Shown: positions 13,173 through 23,520 of the stretch, piece after piece
How the letters are laid out: every line of letters begins with the position of its first letter
Position numbering within the stretch: the stretch's first letter is position 1
From: Planococcus citri
Lineage: Eukaryota > Arthropoda > Insecta > Hemiptera > Pseudococcidae
NCBI RefSeq assembly: GCF_950023065.1
Contig: NC_088678.1
Location: forward strand, 75,549,590-75,613,589
Reading direction: 5' to 3'
DNA: 64,000 nucleotides
The notes under the pieces: generated by a model
The model's input: only the letters and a program-made list of their open reading frames with translations
Told to the model about the DNA's origin: nothing
The model's database searches: none
Program-made: the position numbers and the translations under genes

Positions 13173-14935
13173 CAGTAAGTCCTGCTTATTAGAATCGATT
13201 TGGGACCAGGTATCAATGGCTTGGTATAAAAACCTCGAAAGTCCAGATTTTTTCAAAAATGCTTCTTTTGTGGTTTCTTTAGTAAAAAAAACAACAAGGA
13301 ATCCAAATTTAAAAACCTTGTAAGTCTAAAACGCATCCTAGCGCTCTAATCGGCGAAAATCCAACATTAAAAAACATGTAAGTCCGACTTACAAGGTAAG
13401 TACATGAATTTCATCAATTGTAAATTTGAAAACCTCGTAAGTCCTTGTTAAAAACCACATAAGTTGTACATAAGTAGGTATGATGAAAACTCATATGTCG
13501 TCTCTAGAAACCTAATATGTCCTTCCAAAGCGCTTTAATCAACTAATTATATTTGACCAACCTATAAAATATCATCAGGCCATACCATTAAGACCTCTAA
13601 AATATAATAATGCAATCTAAAACTGCAAATAATGAAATATGAATGTTTTAAACGTTTCTTTGCTCTCCTGAAAAATGTAGGATTTTGGACTTGCATGGTA
13701 TTTATACCAAGCCATCGGTATGTTTGATTCTACATATAAACCAGAGTAGTCTATAAAGTGGAAGGATAAGAAATCCAAAATTCCAAAGTTTGTTGAGATT
13801 TCATCACTTTTTGATGTGTTTGAAGTTAATTCTAATATTTTTGTTTTTTAGTAACGTTTAGCCTTTTAAGTGATATGTTTCAAACACTTTTTTGTACAAT
13901 TTTTATAAAATTAAAAAAAATTTCATCATCAGCATATACCAATTTTCACCAATTTAAAATCTTTATTTTTGTGTTTTTATACCATTTTTACATGTTTTTC
14001 ATACAATTTTTGTTAAATTTTGCCAAAATTCATGATTTTTTCCAATTACACTATAGGCAACAATTTTTGACCTTTTTTTTGTTTTCGGGTTGAAAATGGG
14101 CTTAATCGATAGTTTAGACCCTAAAACAAAAAACAGAGTGGGGTTTTTCAATTTGAGTTGTTTTTGTGGTCAGGAGAGATGATCAAAGTTGCAAAAATGG
14201 CCGTTTTTGTCCTATTTCACGAGTCTGTGGCGACATCAGTATCATGTTTCAAAAAAAACCAAAGGTCATATTCGGATTCTACGCACTTTTTTAAGTAAAC
14301 ATCTTTACCGAATTTTTGATTTTCGAACATTCAAGCGCATACGGAAGATTTTTGTTTGTAACATATTTTTAAACTCGGAGCGCGCGACGCTGGCGTTACT
14401 CCACGATGTAATCGTGGCGCGGAACCGTGTTCGCGCGGGCGAGGTTCTCCTGCAGTAAAAATTTCGTGTTACAAACGAAAATCTTCCGTATGCGCTTGAA
14501 TGTTCGAAAATCAAGAATCCGGTAAAGATGTTTGCTTAAAAAAGTGCGTAGAATCCGAATATGACCTTGGTTTTTTTTGAAACATGATACTGATGTCGCC
14601 ACAGACTCGTGAAATAGGGCAAAAACGGCCATTTTTGCAACTTTGATCATCTCTCCTGACTACAAAAACAACTCAAATTGAAAAACCTCACTCTGTTTTT
14701 TGTTTTAGGGTCTAAACTATCGATTAAGCCCATTTTCGACCCGAAAACAAATATGCCGTTGCCTAGTGTTATTGAAGATTATTCAATTCTATTATTCAAA
14801 TGAAATGCTCTTTGTATTCCAATAAGCGGAAAAATTTGCATGTAAGCAGATAGACATGTTCTGTCCCGGCACATTTCATTCCATTAACCGAATTATTCTA
14901 TTATCTGCAATTCTAATAAGCAGGACTTACTATAG
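13173..14935. mobile_element. Pogo-like TIR transposon inserted in the LINE remnant
   Basis: The left end reads CAGTAAGTCCTGCTTATTAG and the right end carries the inverse, CTAATAAGCAGGACTTACTA. Insertion was at a TA in the LINE endonuclease frame, between Leu-Val and Tyr-Asn-Thr-Trp. CAGT termini with a TA target are typical of pogo/Tigger-type Tc1-mariner elements. The right terminus is slightly altered, so its end is uncertain by about 5 bases. Subterminal inverted repeats around TTGGTATAAA lie at about 13208-13243 and 13688-13724. No transposase frame is visible. A further element (14049-14768) is nested inside. Confidence 0.7.
14049..14768. mobile_element. CACTA-like foldback element with GC-rich centre
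   Basis: Two arms of about 310 bases are near-perfect inverted copies, from CACTATAGGCAAC on the left to GTTGCCTAGTG on the right. TTA lies directly outside both ends (14046-14048, 14769-14771). CACTA termini with a 3-bp duplication fit the CMC/EnSpm superfamily. The unpaired centre (about 14362-14462) is CpG-rich and includes GAGCGCGCGACG, in sharp contrast to the A/T-rich arms. Open frames across the arms are mirror images of one another and are not genes. Confidence 0.75.
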
Positions 14936-15120
14936 TATACAATACCTGGTTCAAACAGCATGAAAGAAGATTATACAGGTGGGTCAGTCGAGATCGAGTC
15001 AGAAACCAGATAGACTACACTGACCACAAACTATTGGCTGCAAAATGCCAGATAGTCTTGAAGAGCCAGAAGAAGATAGATGGAAATATACGCTATCTCC
15101 TGTAAAGGAGTGTGACTACG

Positions 15121-18100
15121 ACAACGACGACGTAGCATAGAGCATAAAATTTTCACTTTCAGGATGAGATTCACTGCCTTTTCGAGAAATTTCAAGTTAA
15201 TGTAGGATTGTTCAATTTTAATTAATTTTTGGCATTAAAAAAATTCAGTTTTGATTTTTTGTACTGAAAATCGTGTTTTTTTCTTCGATTTTTTCACCAG
15301 AAAAATCTGTTTTACAGAAAAACTAAAAATGCTTTACAATAAACAAATAAAAGTAACAAAATCATGGTGTGAAAAACTTTCTATCAGTAGCAAAGGGTGA
15401 TCAATTTTTTTTGAGATTTCTTTGAATCAAGATTTTTTGATCTTCAGAGATTTTTGTTTCAAGATTTTTTTCTCTAAATTTCTTGATCATATGATTTCAA
15501 GAGTGGTTCACCTTGAAATTTTGCGTTCTCAAGATTTCAAAATTCAAAATTTGTGCAACTTGAAATTTTTTGTCCTGAAGATTTCAAGATTTTCTCGTCT
15601 CAAGATGTTATTTGTATTTCAAATCCTGTTCACAATCATTAAAAATTCAATTTCCAAGACTCCTTTTCTCATAGAAAAATCAACCCCTGAGATGAATTAT
15701 TCGATTTTAATCTGCCACAGCAGTTGACTAGATATACGTAATCAACTCGATATCTGTGTTGTTTTATGTACATATTTTTTCTCTCAACGTCAACGCCATA
15801 CATCTCACGCGGTCCGAACTCGGTTAAGTTTTTATTCGAGATTACACCGACGAGTTGTCATTAATCATTATCTAATAACGGTAGCATTTTCCACATTGGA
15901 TTCTTCACATCTAAATGGAAAAATAAAATTGACACATTCCATAGAAAAGAAAACTACGTTCATCGGGCCAGTTTTCCTATACGCATCATAACGTCTTCTT
16001 GTCGTCGAACTACTACGAGTATTTTTCAAGAAAACAGAAACCGAGAAAGAAAGAAAAAAATCGTCGATTAAAACGAACGATTAACGACGAATACGTCATC
16101 GTCGTTAATTTCAATTTATTCATTTCTTTTGTAAACGCGAATTAATCGAATTTCTATCAAACACACAGCTCTCCATTCATTATAATACGCGTTGTAAAAA
16201 AAAACGAGAGAAAAATTATTAAACGTTGCTGCGAACGAGTAAGTAATCAAAACGTTAAATCATTTTTTAATAATTAATGAAATTCGAAACGTGGCCAGGG
16301 CCTGGCGCGGAATAACGAATTTTTAAATCGTCGACTTTTTCAATTATTTTTACTCTTTATTTTGCCCCTTCTCCTCGAATCACATCTTCTCCTCCATTAC
16401 CCCTTTGACCGTTTAGTGCGTATCGTAAATCAATGTCATTTTTTTCTCTCGTACAAGCTGAGACTCCGTTTGTTGGGACATTTTTCGAGATTTTATTATT
16501 GAAAATTTTTGATAGTTTTATAAATTTTTTTCGTTTTTTTTTCTCTCCCTCTTTCGAACGATAATAATTTATAATGATGATTTTCTTCTGTTCGAGATAT
16601 GGATGGATTTGACATTTTGTTAATAAATTATACTTACGTTCGAGTAGTAGTAGTACTCGTTGTGTGGCATGCTTTTGAGAAATGGCTTTCGAATAGATGG
16701 GCGCCAGAGTGGCCTCAAAAGCTTATACAGAGAGAAAAGGTATGATCGAAACTCAAAGGTAGGTTAGGATGTTTTTTCGCAGCAGCGTATGTTTCCAGAC
16801 AAGACGTCGATGTTCGATGTGAATTCCTAGCTCACTCCGAGAAGAATTTCTTTGGCTGGATGACAAATCACGCCGAAGCAAACAATAGAACGGCCATTAT
16901 TGAAAATTCGAGACGAGATATGACTTTTCAAATACAGCTTAGTCGATTCCCCCTTCCTCTGCTTACCACGTTCGCGTATTATTTCCAAACCATTAAGATG
17001 GAAAAAGCACTAAAAAGTATAGGTTCGGTAATTGCCCATGAAACTGACCAAAAAAACCAACGCCAATGCCAAACACTTGGCCCTAGTCGTGCATTTTTTC
17101 GCCTCGGCAATAAACATAAAGAGCAAATCATCGCCGTTGAGTTGGTGGAATTTATCAATAATTTAAAGGCTCGTTCGTTTCGACCTTAAGTACCTTGGGC
17201 GATTTTTTTCTGACCGAATAGTGGTTTACATAAATTTCTGTGTTATTTCAACTCTCGATTCCTTTTCAGTTTTTTTTTTCTGTTATCGCGATTTACTCCT
17301 ACTTTTAACATTGTACGTATGTAATTTACGAACGAATGGGGGGTGAAAATGAAAGGGAAAGGCACATTTATCGATGAAAAAACACCATACGCCCAATAAA
17401 ATGTTGAACGAATTAATAAAAGAACGCGTCGTTAACGTGCAATTTTCACGTAGTATAACTATTTTGATTTGATTTTTATCACGAGCTTTAAGCTTACATA
17501 CCGAAGCCCTTTTGGTGAAAGGGAGGAAATACACATTTTGACGACGTAAATCGCGATCCAGATAGGAAAAAAAATGCTAGCCAATAGCCAGAGTGAAATG
17601 TGCAAACTGGCGTTGTTCTTTTTAATCTGAAATACCTAATTATATTCCGGTCGACGACGACGCGAGTATAAAGGGCTTTAGAGCGAGTTGATTTTACAAT
17701 GTAAAAATTGCGCTCAACAAACGGTTAATAATTTGCATGTTGCTATAAAGGATATGCAATTTGATTTAGCTTTATTATAAGTATACAGTACACGTGTAGC
17801 CTGGCTCTTAATTGCGTCATAAATTAGAATTATTCCCTTTGCCCCGCCGCCCTTCCGCTGCTTCCATTGCTGATATTTTGCGACGTCATGAACGCGTTGA
17901 ATAAAGTACTCTGTACAAATTTGTCATTTTTGTACACCTTGTAATTATCGTACGAGAATGCGTTTTTGTTCTCGTATAATAATCTAAACTATGCAACAAA
18001 TTTACCTTCGCACGCTACCCTTATACAACCCTTTGGCTCGGCTGTAACAGTCCATCATTTATTACGCGTATACCGTTTTCTTAGGTCGTTAACACATTTT

Positions 18101-18820
18101 AGTCGTGTTGGTGGTTTTTTTTTCATTCAGTTTCGAGCTTATAGCCAGACCTTGGTTGGTGCGAGAGTATTATGTTTAAAAGCCGGAAATTGCGCGTTTA
18201 AAAGGGCTATACTATAAGTAAAGGGCGCTGTATAGGTGAGGAAATTTGTCGAGAATTATGTATTGATAAGATGATCAAGAGGATTTAGAGGCAGTGGAGT
18301 TGAGCGAGGTGTTCCGGTATAGTTACTTGTGGGTTTCCTTTGTGCGACTTTGAAGTTTCAAGTGGTTTTTTACCTGGCGAAAAATCAATTTGGAAATCTG
18401 TTGCGTGTTACCTACATTTGGTTGTGGATTAGTTGGTGTTTTTACTTGTTTCGCGTTAAATTGTTTTTGCGATAAGATGAAGGAAAGAGATTTAGAAAAG
18501 GGAGAGGGGTTTAAGTTTTACTACTTTTGGAAATATTCAAGTATAAGTACCTTTTTGGGACGGATGGTTTGACAAAATCAAGGTGAATTTTGACCACATT
18601 CTGCAGAGACCTTCAAATAGACCTAATTTTCGAGAAATTCAAGGTTCTTTCGCTCCTGTCGCAACCCAGCCTGTTTTGAAAAAAATATCCCAATCTCGAA
18701 TGAAAGTATTTCAAAAATTCGCAAATCGCTCATTTTTGGATAAATTCGTGTTTTGAAAATTTTTTCTTCGCAAATATATTCTGCATTCGTAATTATGCAA
18801 AAATATTGAAAAATATCCTT
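15121..18820. other. Mostly unique non-coding DNA
   Basis: From about 15720 to 18400 the DNA is comparatively CpG-rich and low in repeats. Frames at 16860-17189 and 17966-18217 lack any recognisable domain or gene context, so I do not call them. About 15400-15620 contains a small patch of the CTTGAAAT/TCAAGATTT repeat that dominates 18830-20440. Confidence 0.35.
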
Positions 18821-20440
18821 CCTAAAACTAACAAACTTCGAAATCTCAAGAGTGAAAAATCTCCAGAGTCGGACAGACAAATCATGAAATCACAAGCTCA
18901 AAAAAATTTTGAAACATTAGTGTCATGAGATCAAACATATAATTTCGAAAGGAGCCAACCTTGAAATCTTGAGACCAAAAATTTTCATATCAAATAAATT
19001 TTGAAATCTTGAAATTGAAAAATTACGAGGAGCACAAATCTTGAAACCTTCAGATCAAATCTAGAAAATCTTGAGGCAAACAAATCTTGAAACCCCAAGA
19101 TCAAAAAATCTAGAAACAAATCTCAAAATCAAAAAACAATCTCAAAATTTTGAAATCTTGAGATCAAAAAATTTCATGACTAACAAATGTTAAAATCTTA
19201 GAATCGAATAAATATTAATAGGGAACCAAATCTTGAAATCGTATGTAACATTGAAAAATCTGGAAAAAAAAACTATCGAGACAAACAAATCTTCAAATTT
19301 TCAGATAAAAAATATTTTAAAAATCTCAAGGCAAAAAATCTTGAGAAAAATCTTAAAATCCAGAAAAAATATCGAGACGGACAAATCTTGAAATCTTGTG
19401 ATCTCAAACCCGTAAAAATTTGGAAACAAAAATACCACGAGATCAAGACATCATCTTAAGACGAGCAGACCTTGAAATCTTCAGATCAAAATATTTCATC
19501 TTCAAGACAAATCTTGAAATCTTGAGATCTTGAAATCTTGAAATCTCAAGATTGAAAACATTTTGAAACAAAATATTGGAAGAGAAAAAGACCTTGAAAA
19601 CTGAAGACCAAAAAAACCTTGAATTCTTGTGACATAATCATCTTGAAAGATCGAGACCGAAATCTTGAATTCTTGAGATCAAAAAATCTCGAGAAAACCT
19701 TTTCAAAGATGGAAATCTTGTAATTTTAACAATTGACAAGCAAAACATCAAGACAAACAAAATCCTCTTGACCCTAAAATTTTGAGACAGGGAAATCTTG
19801 AAATATCAAGGCATTGAAATCTTTCAATCTTAAGATCTAAAATCCTTGAGACACTGAAACGTAAAATTTCCAGAAATCTCGAGATAAAATACCTCAGAAT
19901 CTTGATACGTTCAGATCATATGAAGGTCAAAGCAAACAAATCTTGAAATTTTAACGAGTTCGAAAGATTTTGTGACAGAAAATTCTTGAAATATGGAGTC
20001 ATTGAAATCTTGAAATTATTTCAAAATCAATAAACTTTTCACAACACAAAAAATTTTGAATTTTAAAGATTTTGAAGGTTGGAGACTGTTAAGCTTATCT
20101 CAAAATGAAAAAAAAAACTTGAAAAGTAATGTAAAACAGGCTTCAAATCTCTGCACAAAAAAAACTTGGATTCACAAGACAAAAAAATATCGAAGCTTTC
20201 TTGCAATCTTCAGATCAAAAAATTTTGAGATTAAACAAATTTTTGCAATTGCGAGACAAAAAATCTCAAAAAAAAATACTCCAGACAAGAAAAACATTGG
20301 AATTTTGACAAAAAATCTTAAAACGTCAATACCTACCAAAATCATGAGTTTGAAAAAATTTCAACACAGAAAAATATTAAAGTATCCGGGAGAAAAATCA
20401 TACGTTGATAAAAAAAACCAGCAAGTCTGAGAGGAGTAGG
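18821..20440. repeat. Degenerate CTTGAAATCTTGAGA repeat field
   Basis: Over 1.6 kb the words CTTGAAATCTTGAGATC, AAATCTTGAAA and GACAAACAAATCTTG recur dozens of times at irregular spacing of roughly 20-45 bases. No fixed period survives. Smaller patches of the same vocabulary occur at 15400-15620 (opposite strand sense) and 34060-34460. This looks like an old decayed satellite rather than coding DNA, and the 124-codon frame at 20056-20430 is a product of it. Confidence 0.6.
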
Positions 20441-20999
20441 ATTGCCCTCACCGCTTAGCTGATTATTCGCGTAATTTCCCCTTACGAGAAGCTTCTGTAT
20501 ATGTTTCTATAATAGAGTCTGCGCTTTATTCCATATACTGTAAGTAGGGTAACATGATAAATTCTTCTAAACTTATACATGCGCTCATAGGATCCCTAAA
20601 TAACTGGAAGGATCCCCCTAAATATCGTATGATAATACGATCAGATCATTCGTTCCCGCCGAATGATCTATTCTTTTGATGAACATTTTCTAAGCACAAA
20701 CTTGCTTTGGCGAACCACAAACTTTACTTGGTCTTGTAACTCCGCGGTAACTTGTTCCTCGTCAAAATGATGATGTGTTAATTATATCGACACAATGAAT
20801 ATGTGAGGACAAATGGGGTTCTCCCCTGTTTGTACTTTTTTACGTTTTACCCACTATTAGGGTGGTGATTAGTGTTTCTCTGAACGTTTTGATTAATTAT
20901 TATTAAATTTGGTTCTTTTGAATACACTTCGATTTTCCGGACATCGAAAGTATTTCTCGTCTATACATCGAGCCTATAGATAGACGTTCCTACCTACAC
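20441..20999. other. Non-coding segment, unassigned
   Basis: No gene found. It contains a palindrome-like stretch around GATCAGATCATTCG near 20640-20670 and is less A/T-monotonous than its left neighbour, so it may be part of an unrecognised element. I cannot define its ends. Confidence 0.3.
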
Positions 21000-21340
21000 A
21001 TATGTGACGCGACGCGACAAAATCGACCTTCGAGCCGAAAACAAGTTTTTGAGTTATGGGGGGTTAAAGTTTTCAGTCCAGTTCTGCTCATTTAGCGGAA
21101 GCGCTTGCGTTCTAATCACGTTCTCCGGCTAAACTGAGCTAAACATAGTCTTGGATAACGTTTCTTGTCTGTTTTGTGTGAACATCATTGGGTGAAATGG
21201 TTATTTACATTGAAACAGGGGGCTCAGTTGTGATTGCGCTCATTTTTTTCAAATTTTTTAAAATTTTGTTCATTATTTCAATTTTGAAATCGATCTGGAG
21301 GCGAAAAAAAGCGTTCTACGAGAAATATACATCAAGCAAA

Positions 21341-21774
21341 TGTTAGGGGGAAATACTACGTTTCCTCCGGTGAGGGGTAAATATCCACTGTCTCGCCCCC
21401 AGGGGGTACTACGACAATCCCAACAATATACACGGAGACCCCAAGACCCAACAACTAATGAAGAGGCATAGCACTGTTCATCATATATGTTTATTAGATA
21501 CTTAGGGTAGCTGGTCATACGGTCATACGTATGACACAATACAATCAAGATGATTAGTCTGCTGAGCGTTGTACTTAGACGGTACCAGACCAGCGTTAAA
21601 GCCTTGCTACGTCAATGAGATAAATACAACTGCACGGAGGCAGGTACCATCGGCTGTGGCTAGCTCCGGTGGAACCAGTCCACCAGAGGGCGCTAATCCA
21701 GTTAGCCTACCCCCAGCCTGGGCATCAAGTTCCCTCCTTAGGTGGGTAACTTGGAGTCCCAAGTCCCCACTACA
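21341..21774 (-). repeat. 3' LTR of the retrotransposon
   Basis: This 434-bp direct repeat matches the outer parts of 32328-32985, with one difference found by eye (ATATGT here, ATACGT there, near 21488). In element orientation it starts TGTAGTGGGG and ends CCTAACA. An AATAAA poly(A) signal on the minus strand lies at 21490-21495. The purine tract expected just outside its start is weak (GGCCGGGGCATC at 21775-21786). Confidence 0.95.
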
Positions 21775-23520
21775 GATGCCCCGGCCAAGTAAATGGACAC
21801 AACCAAAGGTCGCGGCTAATTACGAGGCCCACAAAGGACCACGTGCTACGCCGAGTCGTGGACTAGTAGTGGACTGGGACTCCCTTGCCCCGCATCGTAA
21901 GTTCGATGCGACCTCTGCGGCATTGGCCCTACCTAAAACGCTCAGCAAGTACGTTACAATTTCGCGGCTTAAGAATACACAAGTTACAGTTACGTGACAA
22001 AAAATAAATTCACAAATTCAAATAATATTTGACACATAAAAAGAAGAAATACAAAATACATACAAACTGTGACTGCAACTGTGCTTCATGCTCGCTGAGG
22101 TGTTCTTGACTCCAGTATACTCTGCTCCTTGGACCATGGACCAACTGGAACCCAACCTAACCTGTGAAAAACTCTGTCACACGACACTACGTCAGTAGCT
22201 ACGACAAATCTACGTCTTTTTCTGATATCAGATGCGACTGAGGCCAACTGACGACAACCAAGGTCATCGACCTTCGACCACGCATCCTCAAGACAGATTT
22301 CAGGTATTCGTCATCGTTCTAATTGATGACTAATTCATTTGATTAATCTACCTGTGTCTTATTCACAGGTACCTGAGTACATCGTCGTCAGATTACTACG
22401 TCATCAAGTCTATTGCAACGCTTGCACGCTGACCATCGACTGACACGTCATCTAAAATCTGCGACTGCTACTTTGACTGAGTTCATTCAACTCTCACGGG
22501 AAGTAATTCTTTTACACTCCTTTTTTCAAGTGTCTAAAGAACACCTTACTTTGTTCTTATTCTTTTCACAGGTCTGCTGCTGTTTTCTCTCGTCACTCAG
22601 TCACTTTCGCTTTGCAGTATACTGGAACACCTATTAACGTGAGTGTAACTATTTTTAACATTACGAAAATATCACTATGTGCTTTACAAAAAACACACAC
22701 TTTTCGAAAGCTCACGTCATCACTTTCGCCTCGCCTGATATAAATTAAATCAAAGTGCGGACGAGCTTATGGAGTCGCCACATTGCGAGGAAAACTTTAT
22801 CACAAAGAATTTCTGCGCCATAAAACAACGCCTAAAGAAAACATAATATGATGCATATACTACATCGACCACAAATAAACAAATTAATTGATAAAATAAA
22901 ATAGAAAATAAAACATAAACTTCCAAGCTACGACACTCATAAAAAACACAATCATCTCTTTTCTACTATCTTGCCCCTGTCCTTCTCAAAGGTTCTTTAT
23001 TTGTCTGTCAGCAGGTAAACAGAAACTTCGCCTTCACATTACTGACCAACACCTTTGGATGCTATAGGCATGATGTATACGTGTACATATGACAGTCGTC
23101 TGTCCAACGTCTTCGTCACTTAGTCACAGTAACACAGGTAAGTATCATGCCAACTTGGTAATTGAGGCATACATATCGTTATTACTATAGAATCATTTAC
23201 CTGTAATTACTTTAGCTAATTAACAGCTTTCTTTAAGACTGTAGCTCAGGTGACAACTTCGACAGACATGTAACAAAAAATTCAGCACCCTGGAAGTTTA
23301 CTTATAAATAGGTTAACATATATTTCAGTCGCCTGATTAAAATACTGCGACCAAAACACCGATTAAAATATTGATTAAAATAACTAAAACATTAAAACTA
23401 TGTACAAAAAATTAAAATACCATTACAAAGTAATGGGGGGGGGGGGAATTTCTGCGACCAAAAAACTTTGAAAAAAAATTTCCAACGCCACTCAGCTGAC
23501 TGAAAAAAAATCAGAAAAAA
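21775..23520 (-). other. Non-coding region between pol stop and 3' LTR
   Basis: About 1.75 kb of element DNA with no open minus-strand frame of note, so it carries no envelope gene. It is rich in GTCATC, ACGTCA and related words and ends toward pol with a 12-base G run (23435-23446). Ty3/gypsy elements usually have a short 3' untranslated region, so the length is unusual. It could hold regulatory or RNA-packaging sequence, or the wreck of a third frame; nothing in it is recognisable. Confidence 0.5.

Larger units (their letters stand above)
12580..15120 (+). pseudogene. LINE endonuclease remnant (RTE-like), split by nested insertions
   Basis: The left part (about 12650-12830) reads TWNVRTLYKIGKL and VLGISETRTG, the start of an APE-type LINE endonuclease. 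Frame-shifted pieces follow, including IQFHAPT (about 12930) and FFMGDFIVKVG (about 13035), then HNLV at 13162-13172. A 1.76-kb transposon interrupts, and the right part resumes at about 14936 with NTWF and NQIDYTDH, the end of the endonuclease domain. The usual catalytic GDFNA motif reads GDFIV, so the key Asn is lost. No reverse transcriptase follows: within about 100 codons the sequence passes into a GACAAC-rich tail, so this copy is also internally deleted. RTE-like assignment rests on motif style only. Confidence 0.75.

Noticed and set aside
14189..14650. Mirror-image frames on both strands
   Set aside because: Produced by the inverted arms of the foldback element at 14049-14768.
16860..17189. 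109-codon plus-strand frame
   Set aside because: No domain, signal peptide or splice-site support; length is compatible with chance.
21569..21997. 142-codon plus-strand frame across the LTR
   Set aside because: Antisense to the element and crossing the LTR boundary; no motif, and the matching frame in the other LTR differs after the boundary.
21775..23520. Envelope gene downstream of pol
   Set aside because: No minus-strand open frame, signal peptide or membrane segment is present in the tract.
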